A stretch of 64,000 nt of DNA from Enemella evansiae (lineage in GTDB: Bacteria; Actinomycetota; Actinomycetes; Propionibacteriales; Propionibacteriaceae), in contig NZ_NMVP01000004.1 of the NCBI RefSeq assembly GCF_002250705.1, positions 58,293 through 122,292 of the forward strand. The letters run 5' to 3'. Below, one piece after another: positions 34,006-42,387 of this stretch; position 1 is the first letter of the stretch; the number at the start of each line of letters is the position of its first letter. The notes beneath the pieces are model-generated. The model made no database searches and was not told the origin of the DNA. It saw only the letters and a list, made by a program, of their open reading frames with translations. The translations under genes were made by a program, and so were the position numbers.

Positions 34006-35030
34006 CCGGCGGGGTCCAGTTCGGCCAGCCCATAGGTGGAGGGCACGACGTGACGCAGTCGTTCGGTGCTCGTCCGCCACCACGGGGGTCCCGGGAGTTC
34101 CAGCACCGCGACATGCTGGCCGACCGCGAGGCTCGGCACCTCGAGGATCGCGCGGGACCGCGCGTCGAGCACGACGATGATGTCGGGTGCCGCGCTCCGG
34201 AGCTCGCCGTCGGTGACGAACGCGATCGCCTCGGAGCGGGTGATGAGTCGGTGCACCGCGCCGCTGGTGCCCTCGATCTCGAAGGACTGCACCCGGCCAC
34301 CGGCGGTATCCGGTTGGGAGGCGAGGATCCGGCCGGCCGCGAGCAGCCGGCCGCCGAGGCGTCCGGCGAGCGTTTCGAGCGGCTCGGTGAGGGCATCGCG
34401 GAACACCCGTCCCAGTTCGAGGGCGGTGCTGATGCTGCCGGTCACCGCATGGTCGCGCAGCGCGCCGACGGTGAAGCCGCCGAGCACGACGACGCCCGTC
34501 CCACCCGCCTGTTCGAGCGCGGCGCGGGTGATCCGTTCGGCATCCTCGGGGCGCTCGCTCGCCACGATCGCCACCCCGTCACCGATCCCCGTGGCGATCA
34601 CCAGACCGGGCAGGCGATCCACGAGCAGCGTCACCTGGTCGAAACCCGGCATCGCGCGACCCATGCAGTCGGCATCGACGATCGCCCGACCCTGTGCGGC
34701 GATGACGGGGGTGAGCCCGTTGAGGCCGCCGACCTCGAGCGCGCACACCGCCGGTACCGGCGCACCCACCCATTGCTCGACCGCGGCGACCACCCGCGCG
34801 AACGGTGCCGCACCCGGCAGCCGCTCGCCCAGGATCATCGTCGAGCCCGCGAAGGCCGGCGCGAGGCACGGAGTCGCCGGGTCGAGATCGTCGACCTCCA
34901 GCAGCGTCACCGGCCAGTCCGCCTGGCCCGCCATCAGCTCGAGATGGGTCGTCGTGCCGCCACCGGCCGAACCGAGCAGCGCGCAGCCGAGGGCGAGCGT
35001 CTCCAGATCCGCCAGGTCGATGCGCCGCAC
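34002..35030 (-). CDS. DUF917 protein, divergent paralog
   Basis: A 342-residue DUF917 member, the third in a row. It keeps the fold signatures VDADCMGRAMP and EVGGLNGLTP, but the family's glycine motif GGGGDPY is replaced by AGGGTTTH, NSM by NGL, and the C-terminal EPITTEGLRYGQRVRV by EVPSLAVGQHVAVL. These losses fall in positions conserved in both neighbouring paralogs, so it may be an inactive or regulatory subunit, or act on a different substrate. GTG start at 35030. It precedes pucR with a four-base overlap and follows the second paralog by 45 bases. Confidence 0.83.
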   Translation of the reverse strand: MRRIDLADLETLALGCALLGSAGGGTTTHLELMAGQADWPVTLLEVDDLDPATPCLAPAFAGSTMILGERLPGAAPFARVVAAVEQWVGAPVPAVCALEVGGLNGLTPVIAAQGRAIVDADCMGRAMPGFDQVTLLVDRLPGLVIATGIGDGVAIVASERPEDAERITRAALEQAGGTGVVVLGGFTVGALRDHAVTGSISTALELGRVFRDALTEPLETLAGRLGGRLLAAGRILASQPDTAGGRVQSFEIEGTSGAVHRLITRSEAIAFVTDGELRSAAPDIIVVLDARSRAILEVPSLAVGQHVAVLELPGPPWWRTSTERLRHVVPSTYGLAELDPAG

Positions 35031-35075
35031 CGGGCCAGCTTAGGTGGGCTGCCGCGGCGGTGCCGCGAGACGCGC

Positions 35076-36161
35076 TCAGCCCTCGACCGGTCGGAAGGTC
35101 TCGGTGAGGCCGAAGGCCGCCGGTCCGAACATCGCGAGCGCCTCCGGGGTGCGCATCAACTCCGGTGTCGAGATGCCGAGCACGCGTACCCGTTGGCCAT
35201 AGCGCAGGCCCTCGGTGGTGATCGGCTCGGCCGATTCGTGGTCGACGACGCAGATCAGGTCCGGCACGATCGCGAGCAGCTCCGCGCCGCGGTGGGCGGT
35301 GAGATTCTCGTTCTGGAACGCGATCTCCAACGAGGTGCCACCGTCGAGCGGTGCGATGCGCGCGCGGCCGCGGGCGAAGCCCTCGGTGGTGCGCCGCTCG
35401 ACGTCGACGACCTTGCCCACGAACAGTTCCCGCACGTGGGAATACAGCGTGGGCGCGAGGGTCTCGGCGATCGCCTCGAACGGTGACCGCTTCGCCTCGC
35501 GGGCGAGCCGGATCGAGCGGCCGAGGGCGAGCGCCATCGAGATCGTCCGCGGCACGGCCGTGCGTTTCACGTCGGCACCCGACATCGCATATTCGGCGAT
35601 GTGCCCGACGCCGCCGAGGCGGATCGTCACCGCGCGGGCGAGCCATTCCATCTGCCGGTCGTCATCACCGGTGTCGATGATGACCTGCTCACCGCGCTCA
35701 CCCGCGAGCGCGAGCGGGGAACCGTGCACGCCATAGACGGCGAAGGTCTCCATCGACAGTTCGGGGAAGGCCCGGCCCATGCCGTCGGCGTCGACGACCG
35801 GCAGCCCGGTCTCGGCGGCGACCACGAACGGGATCATCGAGTTGATACCGCCGCATTCGATCGGCATCGTCGCATCCGCGGTGCGGTCGAGGTGCGCCTC
35901 GAGGGTACGCAGGGCGAGGGTGGGTTCGGTGCCCGCCGGGATCTTCTCCACCATGACGGTCGGCGCACCCATCTGGGCGGTCGGGATGACGAACGCGTCG
36001 TCGTCGAGGTCGTCGGGATCGAGGACGGTGATGGCGCCCCGGCCGAGCACCCGTTCGACGAGCTTCGACCCGATGTAGGGGTCACCGCCGCCTCCGGTGC
36101 CCAGCAGCGTCGCTCCGCGCGCCAGGTCCGGCAGGTCGGCAACGGTCAGTTCCCAGCTCAT
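35076..36161 (-). CDS. DUF917 (S-methyl-thiohydantoin desulfurase-like) paralog 2
   Basis: A 361-residue DUF917 protein with LLGTGGGGDPYIGSKLVE at residues 18-35, MPIECGGINSMIPF, VVDADGMGRAFPELSM and ITTEGLRYGQRVRVLG near the C-terminus. DUF917 corresponds to the family now named S-methyl-thiohydantoin desulfurase; my recollection is that characterised relatives act on thiohydantoin-type rings, so this should be treated as family knowledge, not proof. The ATG at 36161 overlaps the stop of paralog 1 (ATGA); the longer open frame is discarded. Confidence 0.86.
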   Translation of the reverse strand: MSWELTVADLPDLARGATLLGTGGGGDPYIGSKLVERVLGRGAITVLDPDDLDDDAFVIPTAQMGAPTVMVEKIPAGTEPTLALRTLEAHLDRTADATMPIECGGINSMIPFVVAAETGLPVVDADGMGRAFPELSMETFAVYGVHGSPLALAGERGEQVIIDTGDDDRQMEWLARAVTIRLGGVGHIAEYAMSGADVKRTAVPRTISMALALGRSIRLAREAKRSPFEAIAETLAPTLYSHVRELFVGKVVDVERRTTEGFARGRARIAPLDGGTSLEIAFQNENLTAHRGAELLAIVPDLICVVDHESAEPITTEGLRYGQRVRVLGISTPELMRTPEALAMFGPAAFGLTETFRPVEG

Positions 36162-37228
36162 GCGGTGCCCTCCGAGATCGAGCCGTCGAAGCGGACGGCG
36201 GGGGTGTCGTAACCGAAGTAGCCGGGGCCGACCATGGCGAGCGCCGCGGCCGAGTGCCAGCGTGGGTCGGCCGGTGCGGCGATGACGCGTACCCGTTGCC
36301 CGTAGCGCAACCCCTCGGTGGTGATCGGCTCCCCGGACTCGTGTTCGAGCACCATGATGAGATCGGGTGTGGTGGCGAGTACGCGGCCGTCGAGTTCGGC
36401 GATCAGATGCTCGTTCTGGAACTGCAGGGTGAGCGTTCCGGCGGTCCCGTCGATGCGTGCGGTGCCGCGGGCGAAGCCGGAGGTCGTCGCGCGCTGCAGG
36501 TCGATGACCTTGCCCTGGCAGAGTTCGCGGCCGCCGAGCAGGTCGGCCGCGCTGCGCACCGGATCCCGCTTGGCGTCCCGCGCGGCCTGGATGCTGTCCC
36601 CGACGCCCGCACACAGGGTGAGGCTGTCGCGGACGAGCGACTCGCGCGCCTGCGCCCCCGCCATCGCGAAGCCGGCGATCATCAACGAGCACCCCATCTC
36701 GACCGCTGCGACGCGGGCGATGCGTTCGGTCCAGGTGTTGTCGATCGTCTGCAGGACGCCGACATTTCCTTTCTCATCGGCGAATGCGAACGGGGACGCG
36801 GTGATGCCCGAGAGCGTCGGCAGCACCATCTGCAACTCCGGGAAGGCCCGACCCATGCCGTCGGCGTCGAGCAGCGGGAGGCCGAGGGTGGCGGCGGCCG
36901 CGATCGGGATCATCGAGTTGACGCCGCCGACCTCCGCGCAGGCGATGTGGCTGATCGGCCGGCCGAGATAGGTGCCGAGCGCGCGCACCGGATCCATCAC
37001 CGATTCGAGGTTCGGCAGCTTCTCCACCATCACGGTCGGCGCCCCCATCAGCACGAGTGCGTCGTCGGGCACCTCGTCGACCGAGACGACGGTGACCGCA
37101 CCGTGCTCGGTGAGTGCCCGGGTCGCCAGCAGCTCGCCGATGTAGGGGTCACCACCGCCGCCGGTGCCGAGCACGGCGGCGCCGCGCGCGAGCGCCGGAA
37201 TGGCCTGGGGGTCGATGGTCCAGGTCAT
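36158..37228 (-). CDS. DUF917 (S-methyl-thiohydantoin desulfurase-like) paralog 1
   Basis: A 356-residue DUF917 protein with VLGTGGGGDPYIGELLAT, AEVGGVNSMIPIA, LLDADGMGRAFPELQM and EPITTEGLRYGQRVRV, all matching paralog 2. It overlaps the HyuA gene stop by four bases and the next paralog start by four bases. The fixed DUF917-HyuA pairing, seen often in genomes, suggests a joint enzyme or two consecutive steps on one cyclic amide. Cytoplasmic; no signal or TM segment. Confidence 0.87.
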   Translation of the reverse strand: MTWTIDPQAIPALARGAAVLGTGGGGDPYIGELLATRALTEHGAVTVVSVDEVPDDALVLMGAPTVMVEKLPNLESVMDPVRALGTYLGRPISHIACAEVGGVNSMIPIAAAATLGLPLLDADGMGRAFPELQMVLPTLSGITASPFAFADEKGNVGVLQTIDNTWTERIARVAAVEMGCSLMIAGFAMAGAQARESLVRDSLTLCAGVGDSIQAARDAKRDPVRSAADLLGGRELCQGKVIDLQRATTSGFARGTARIDGTAGTLTLQFQNEHLIAELDGRVLATTPDLIMVLEHESGEPITTEGLRYGQRVRVIAAPADPRWHSAAALAMVGPGYFGYDTPAVRFDGSISEGTA

Positions 37229-38775
37229 CGGGCACCCATCTCCAGATCGCCGACGGCCTTCGCGCGTACCCGCGTCGCGTTTCCAGGCAGGTAAGGGATC
37301 GGGACCTCGTCGAAGTCGATGATCGCCACCGAATCGGGGCGGGCTCCCGCGGCGACCGCCTTCTCGACCGCCTCCTGTTTGAGTGCGGCGATCGTCTCGT
37401 CGCGACCGGCGGGATCGATGCTCACCACCTTGTCGATCTCGCCACCCACCTGGGCGATCGACGCACCGATCGCGTTCGCCACCGCATAGTTCTCGGGCCG
37501 GGCCACCGCGCCGAAGATCGGCAGCGAGTCGGGCAGCAGGATCGAGCCGCCGCCGACCGCGACGACCGGGATGGGGTCGGGTGAGGTACGCATCCGGTCG
37601 ACGGCCTCGGCGATGCGTTCGGCGATGCGGGTGAGTACGCGCTGGATGAGCTCGGGATCCAGGTGGGCCACCTTGGCCGGGTCGCCGACCTGCGCGCGCC
37701 CGGCCGCGACGGCGATGTCGGTCGCGGTGAGCGTCGAGCCGCCGAACACCAGTGCCTCCGAGGTGAGCCGGTAGCCGACCGATTCGGGGCCGACCTCACC
37801 GGTCTCGGTGTCGACGATCGAACCGCCGCCGATGCCGAGCGAGAGCACATCGGGCATCCGGAAGTTCGTGCGGATGCCCGCCACCTTGACCTCGTTGGCG
37901 GTCTCGCGGGGAAAACCGCCGATGAGCAGGCCGATGTCGGCCGTCGTCCCGCCGACGTCGACGACGGCGCAGGTCTCCAGGCCGCTGGTGACGGCCGCGC
38001 CGCGCATCGAGTTCGTCGGACCGGAGGCGAACGTCGCGACCGGATAGCGGCGTACGAAATCCTCATCCATCAACGTGCCGTCGTTCTGGCTCAGGAAGAT
38101 CGGGGCATCGATCCCATGGGCGCGCACGGCGGCGGTCAGACCGTCGACGATCTCCCCGGCGAGCTCGCGCAGGGCGGCGTTGATGATGGTCGCGTTCTCG
38201 CGCTCCAGCAGGCCGATCCGGCCGATCTCGTGGCTCAGCGAGATCGCCACCTCGGGCCCGAGCTCCTCCTTCACGATGGCCGCGGCCTGCAGCTCCAGAT
38301 CATGGTTGACCGGGCTGAAGACGCTCGAGATCGCCACCGACCGGATGCCGTGTTCACCCATGTCGCGGGCGTGGGCGCGCAGTTCCTCGGGGTCGAGCGG
38401 GGAGATGGGCCGGCCGTCGAACTCGTAACCGCCATGCGCCAGATACCAGCGTGCCTCGAGCGCCTCGACGAGCACCTCGGGCCAGTCGACGAGCGGCGGC
38501 AGCGCCCTGGTCGCCGGCAGCCCGAGGCGCAGGGCCGCGGTCGGTGCGAGCCGCTTGGCCTGCACGAGTGCGTTGATGAAGTGGGTGGTGCCGATCATCA
38601 CCGCCTCGATGTCCGCGCCGTCGAAGGCGTGCTGGGCGCGCAGATCCTCGATCGCCTGCACGATGCCGCTGGTGACATCGGGGGTGGTCGAGTGCTTGAC
38701 GCCCGCCAGGCTGGTGTTGCCGTCCATGAGTACGGCGTCGGTGTTGGTGCCGCCGACGTCGATGCCGATGTGCAT
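37225..38775 (-). CDS. Hydantoinase/oxoprolinase HyuA-type ATPase, stand-alone
   Basis: A 516-residue protein with the actin/ASKHA-type phosphate loops of the ATP-dependent hydantoinase A family: GIDVGGTNTDAVLMDG at the N-terminus, VVDVGGTTADIGLLIGG near residue 270 and VVAVGGGSILLPDSLP near 425. The family phosphorylates and opens five-membered cyclic amides (5-oxoproline, hydantoins). It is shorter than fused oxoprolinases and there is no HyuB subunit in the operon; the DUF917 proteins occupy that position. The ATG at 38775 has GAGAGAAAC upstream. Confidence 0.88.
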   Translation of the reverse strand: MHIGIDVGGTNTDAVLMDGNTSLAGVKHSTTPDVTSGIVQAIEDLRAQHAFDGADIEAVMIGTTHFINALVQAKRLAPTAALRLGLPATRALPPLVDWPEVLVEALEARWYLAHGGYEFDGRPISPLDPEELRAHARDMGEHGIRSVAISSVFSPVNHDLELQAAAIVKEELGPEVAISLSHEIGRIGLLERENATIINAALRELAGEIVDGLTAAVRAHGIDAPIFLSQNDGTLMDEDFVRRYPVATFASGPTNSMRGAAVTSGLETCAVVDVGGTTADIGLLIGGFPRETANEVKVAGIRTNFRMPDVLSLGIGGGSIVDTETGEVGPESVGYRLTSEALVFGGSTLTATDIAVAAGRAQVGDPAKVAHLDPELIQRVLTRIAERIAEAVDRMRTSPDPIPVVAVGGGSILLPDSLPIFGAVARPENYAVANAIGASIAQVGGEIDKVVSIDPAGRDETIAALKQEAVEKAVAAGARPDSVAIIDFDEVPIPYLPGNATRVRAKAVGDLEMGAR

Positions 38776-38817
38776 GTCGTTTCTCTCTCGCGTGTCGTTG
38801 ATGGGGGATGGGGCCGG

Positions 38818-40155
38818 TCAGGCCGAGTGTGCGGTGTCCGCCTGCTGGGCCGTGGCGCTCTCCGGGGTCTTCGCGACACCGACGCCGCGGACCAGCCCGA
38901 GCCGGCCCGCGATGATGTAGAGCACCATCGACAGCAGCAGGCTCAGCACCGACGGGATGCCCCAGGTGACGAAGAAGCCGACCGCCGAGGAGATCAGCCA
39001 GATCGCGATCGTCGCCGGCACGATCCGCGGCGCCGTCGCGGGCAGCAGCCCGCGCTCGCGGGTGGCGTCGAGCTCGGGGCGGAACCGTTTGACGATGAAG
39101 TATTCGGCGACCATGATCCCCGCGATCGGCGGGAACGCGACCGAGAGCAGGTTGAGGAAACCGGTGAACTGCTGCAGGATGCCCACGCTGGCGAGCACGG
39201 TGCCGACGATGCCGAGCACGACCGTCGTCGAGGCGCGGTGCAGCTGCTTGCCGAAGGTGGTGGAGACGAAGTTCACCAGGCCGAGCGAGGAGGAATAGAG
39301 GTTCCAGTCGTTGATCTTGAGGGTGCCGGTGATCACGATGATGAGGCCGACCAGGCCGACCGAGGAGGTCACGATGGCGACGATGTCGCCGCTGCGGGCC
39401 GCGTGGGCGAGCAGCACACCGGCGAGACCGATGACGAACTCGCCGAGGCTCACCCCCACCACCGTCTGCTTCACCACATCGGCGTTCGTGCGATTGAAGC
39501 GGGTCATGTCGCCGGTGATGATCGCGCCGACGATGACACCGCCGGCGACCAGGCCCGCGCCCTGGAAGATCGTCATCGGGTCGCCGGCGGGTTCGCTGCG
39601 GAGCAGGGCGCCGATGTCGTGGCGGCTCAGCTCGCGGGTCACCGACCAGCCGACGAGGACCAGGAAGAGCGGCACGGTGATGTTCGCCAGCCACTGCATG
39701 CCGCCGAACCCGAAGGCGACGACGGCGGTCACGGCGAGCCCGAACAGGACGCTCCACGCCCACACCGGCAGCACCCCGGGCATCAACGCGTTCAGGGATT
39801 CGGCCGAGATGCCGGACTGGATGCCGAACCAGCCGATCAGACTGATCCCGATCGCCAGGCCGACCAGCGAGGCGCCGACCTCACCGAATCCCGTCCAGCG
39901 GGCCATCAGTGCGGTGTTGAGGCCCTCGTTGCGGCCGACGAAGCACATCACCACCTCGAGGATGATCGAACCGACGAGGATCGCCAGGAAGGCGTCGGTG
40001 AAGGTCATCGCGTAACCGAGCGTGGCGCCGAGCAGGAATTGCGAGAGTGCCGAGATCTGGCCGAATCGCTGGACCGCGATACCGAACCAGTGTTTGCGCG
40101 CAGTGGTCGGTACGCGGCCGAGCGCGTAGTCGTCGACGTGAGCGGAGTGGGCCAT
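38818..40155 (-). CDS. NCS1-family (CodB-like) permease
   Basis: A 445-residue, 12-TM transporter of the nucleobase:cation symporter-1 family: QISALSQFLLGATLGYAMTF in the first helices, WFGIQSGISAESLN, and a TGDMTRFNRTNADV loop like that of CodB. NCS1 members import cytosine, allantoin, uracil and, in Mhp1, 5-substituted hydantoins. As first gene of the operon with HyuA and DUF917 enzymes it probably imports their heterocyclic substrate. The ATG at 40155 is preceded by AAAGGAG. Confidence 0.89.
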   Translation of the reverse strand: MAHSAHVDDYALGRVPTTARKHWFGIAVQRFGQISALSQFLLGATLGYAMTFTDAFLAILVGSIILEVVMCFVGRNEGLNTALMARWTGFGEVGASLVGLAIGISLIGWFGIQSGISAESLNALMPGVLPVWAWSVLFGLAVTAVVAFGFGGMQWLANITVPLFLVLVGWSVTRELSRHDIGALLRSEPAGDPMTIFQGAGLVAGGVIVGAIITGDMTRFNRTNADVVKQTVVGVSLGEFVIGLAGVLLAHAARSGDIVAIVTSSVGLVGLIIVITGTLKINDWNLYSSSLGLVNFVSTTFGKQLHRASTTVVLGIVGTVLASVGILQQFTGFLNLLSVAFPPIAGIMVAEYFIVKRFRPELDATRERGLLPATAPRIVPATIAIWLISSAVGFFVTWGIPSVLSLLLSMVLYIIAGRLGLVRGVGVAKTPESATAQQADTAHSA

Positions 40156-40191
40156 GACGGCTCCTTTGGAATGCGTGACGCGGATGGGCCC

Positions 40192-40265
40192 AAGCTAGGG
40201 GTACGCCTCCGCGGACGCGATGTGCATTCCTTCTTGAATCCGGCAGCTGTTGTGCAGATTGCACA
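40192..40265. promoter_or_regulatory. Control region of the NCS1/HyuA/DUF917 operon
   Basis: TAGCTT on the minus strand (40192-40197) is a possible -10. Upstream, TGTGCA-GAT-TGCACA (40251-40265) is a perfect dyad and a third TGTGCA lies at 40221, 30 bases away (three helical turns). The placement upstream of the promoter suits an activator such as the operon's PucR protein. Confidence 0.55.
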
Positions 40266-40282
40266 GGGGCCTGGCCCGTTGG

Positions 40283-41101
40283 TCAGCTCCGGTTGTGCCA
40301 GCGGGCCCGCAGCTCACCCGCCCGTACCGGCACGGCCAGGCGGTTCTCGGCCGGGGGGATCGGGCACGAGTAGAAGTCGCTGAAGCCGCAGGGCGGCACG
40401 ATCGCGCGGTTGAAGTCGAGGGTGATGGTTCCGCCGGAAGCGACCGGGTCGACGCGCAGGAAGCGTCCGGGCGCATAACTCTCGTCCCCGGTGGTTGAGT
40501 CCGCGAAGACCAGCACGAGCGCGGATCCGTCGGCGAAGACGGTGAGGGCGTGTTCGGTGCCGCCGATCGTCGTGTGCAGGGTGCCGGGGACGGCCTTCGT
40601 GTGCCCCGAATCGCTTGCCCGGGTGAAAGCCCAGGGCACCCGTTGCGGCTCGGGGTGCGCCTCGAAGGTCGCCGGGAGGGCCCATGCCGGGTCGTAGGGT
40701 GCGGCTTCGATGCCGTCGAAGTCGGTGAACGCCGGCGCCTGCGCGTCGTAGAGCCGCAACTCGACATCGCTGCCGTCGAGGCTGAAGGCGTCGGCGGTCA
40801 TCGCCCCCGCCGAGAGCAGCGGCAGCCCGTCGGGCTGCAGGAAGGGCAACAGGGTCTCATCCTCGACCGGCCGCTCGCCCTGTGCGGTACGGATCCGAAG
40901 CCCGGGGCCGGTCGACGTCACGCGTACGCCCGGTTCCCCCGGTTCTCGACGTACCCGCGCAGGCATCCGGTGGACGGCCTCCGGTTCGGTGCCCACCGGC
41001 TGGTAGTCCACGAGCGCGAGGTTGCCCACGGCTCCCGTCACCTGCGCCAGTCGCTCCGCCCGCCAGGCGTCGTGGGCGGCGATGACGTTCTTGTCGATCA
41101 C
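40283..41101 (-). CDS. DUF1684 protein
   Basis: A 272-residue DUF1684 member. Recognisable C-terminal family signature: FADSTTGDESYAPGRFLRVD, then LDFNRAIVPPCGFSDFYSCP and PAENRLAVPV, with two Cys and a conserved ENRL. The function of the family is unknown. GTG start at 41101. It is 36 bases downstream of the SDR gene and on the same strand, so it may be the last gene of the polyol operon, but the coupling is looser than for the other genes there. No signal peptide. Confidence 0.82.
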   Translation of the reverse strand: MIDKNVIAAHDAWRAERLAQVTGAVGNLALVDYQPVGTEPEAVHRMPARVRREPGEPGVRVTSTGPGLRIRTAQGERPVEDETLLPFLQPDGLPLLSAGAMTADAFSLDGSDVELRLYDAQAPAFTDFDGIEAAPYDPAWALPATFEAHPEPQRVPWAFTRASDSGHTKAVPGTLHTTIGGTEHALTVFADGSALVLVFADSTTGDESYAPGRFLRVDPVASGGTITLDFNRAIVPPCGFSDFYSCPIPPAENRLAVPVRAGELRARWHNRS

Positions 41102-41137
41102 GCGGCGATTCTGCCACCCACTGGAGGTAGCTGCTGG

Positions 41138-41908
41138 TCAGCGGATCGTGAAACCGCCGTCGACGACCAGGTCGGTGCCGTTAATCATCGCGCTGGCGTC
41201 GGAGGCGAGGAAGATCGCCGCGGCGGCGATCTCGTCGGGTTCGGCGAACCGGCCGGCCGGGATCTCCTTCTTGTGTGCCTCGCCCTTCGGGTTGTCCCAG
41301 GCCTTGCGGCCCAACTCGGTGAGCACCACCGTCGGCGAGATCGTGTTCACCGTGATCTGGTGCTTGCCCCACTCCAGCGCCAGGGTGCGGGTCATCCCCA
41401 GCAACCCGGCCTTGGAGGCGCAGTACGCCACATGCTCGGGTAGGGCGACCGTGGCGGCCTGGGAGGCCAGGCCGATGATCCGCCCACCGGTGCCGTGCTC
41501 GATCATCGACCGGCCGACGGCCTGGCTCATCAGGAACGAGCCGGTCAGGTTCACCCGCATCGTGATGTCCCACTGGTCGAGGCTCAGCTCCTCGGCCGGT
41601 GCCAGCACGGCCACCCCGGCCGAGTTGATCAGCACATCGATCCGCCCGTACCGCTCGAGGATCGCGGCCACCGTGCGCTCCACCGCGACCGGGTCGGAGA
41701 CGTCGGCGGCCCAGGCGGCCGACTCGCCACCGAGGGCGTCGGCGGTCGCGGTCGCCCTGTTCTCGTCCAGGTCGACCGCGGCCACGGTGGCCCCCCGGGA
41801 GGCGACCGCGGTGGCGATCGCGGCGCCGATCCCGGATCCGGCACCGGTCACCAGCACGATCTTGTCGGTCAGTGCGAAGGACAGATCGATCTGGTTCGAC
41901 TCGCTCAT
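41138..41908 (-). CDS. SDR dehydrogenase, probably polyol (D-threitol-like)
   Basis: A 256-residue classical short-chain dehydrogenase: cofactor loop [18 protein letters not shown], catalytic Ser in [10 protein letters not shown] and Tyr-Lys in [11 protein letters not shown]. Aspartate at the end of strand 2 ([10 protein letters not shown]) favours NAD+. Homologs with this gene company (GolD/DthD type) oxidise D-threitol or related polyols to ketoses. The ATG at 41908 overlaps the RpiB-like gene stop by four bases. Substrate assignment rests on context: a ketose kinase and a sugar-phosphate isomerase are in the same operon. Confidence 0.83.
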   Translation of the reverse strand: MSESNQIDLSFALTDKIVLVTGAGSGIGAAIATAVASRGATVAAVDLDENRATATADALGGESAAWAADVSDPVAVERTVAAILERYGRIDVLINSAGVAVLAPAEELSLDQWDITMRVNLTGSFLMSQAVGRSMIEHGTGGRIIGLASQAATVALPEHVAYCASKAGLLGMTRTLALEWGKHQITVNTISPTVVLTELGRKAWDNPKGEAHKKEIPAGRFAEPDEIAAAAIFLASDASAMINGTDLVVDGGFTIR

Positions 41909-42387
41909 CCTCGGTCCTCTCGGGTGTCGTCGGTCTCGAGGCCACTGATCGCCTCGACCTTGGGTGCCGAGGAGCTCTGCGGATCGAAGGTGTAGCCGAG
42001 CCATTCGCTGGCCAGCCGGCGGGCCAACTCCAACCCGATCACCCGCTGCCCCAGGCACAGCACCTGGGCGTCGTTGGAGAGCACCGACCGCTCCACCGAG
42101 AACGAGTCGTGGGCGGTCACTGCGCGGATCCCGGGGATCTTGTTGGCGCTGATCGCCACCCCCAATCCGGTGCCGCAGACCAGCAGTGCGCGGTCGGCCT
42201 TCCCTTCCTTGACCAGTCGGGCGGCGTCGGCGGCGACATGGGGGTACGCGGTGTCCTCGTCCTCGCTCACCCCGACATCGATCACCTCGGCGACCCGGTC
42301 GTCGTTCTCCAGATCGGCCTTGATCCTTGTCTTGTAGTCATATCCGGCGTCATCGCCGCCGATCGCAATACGCAGTCGGTTGGTCAT
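41905..42387 (-). CDS. RpiB/LacAB-type sugar-phosphate isomerase
   Basis: A 160-residue isomerase with the RpiB fold: [13 protein letters not shown] at the start, active-site Cys in [16 protein letters not shown], and [11 protein letters not shown] with the ring-opening His. RpiB-type enzymes interconvert ribose/ribulose 5-phosphate, but paralogs in tetritol pathways (DerI, EryI) isomerise erythrulose/erythrose 4-phosphate. It overlaps the DhaK-DhaL kinase gene and the SDR gene by four bases each, so it probably acts on the kinase product. A C-terminal tail of about 20 polar residues is not part of the fold. Confidence 0.87.
   Translation of the reverse strand: MTNRLRIAIGGDDAGYDYKTRIKADLENDDRVAEVIDVGVSEDEDTAYPHVAADAARLVKEGKADRALLVCGTGLGVAISANKIPGIRAVTAHDSFSVERSVLSNDAQVLCLGQRVIGLELARRLASEWLGYTFDPQSSSAPKVEAISGLETDDTREDRG

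Noticed and set aside
37225..38775. Classical HyuAB hydantoinase or 5-oxoprolinase
   Set aside because: There is no HyuB domain or partner gene; the HyuA-like protein stands alone beside DUF917 genes.
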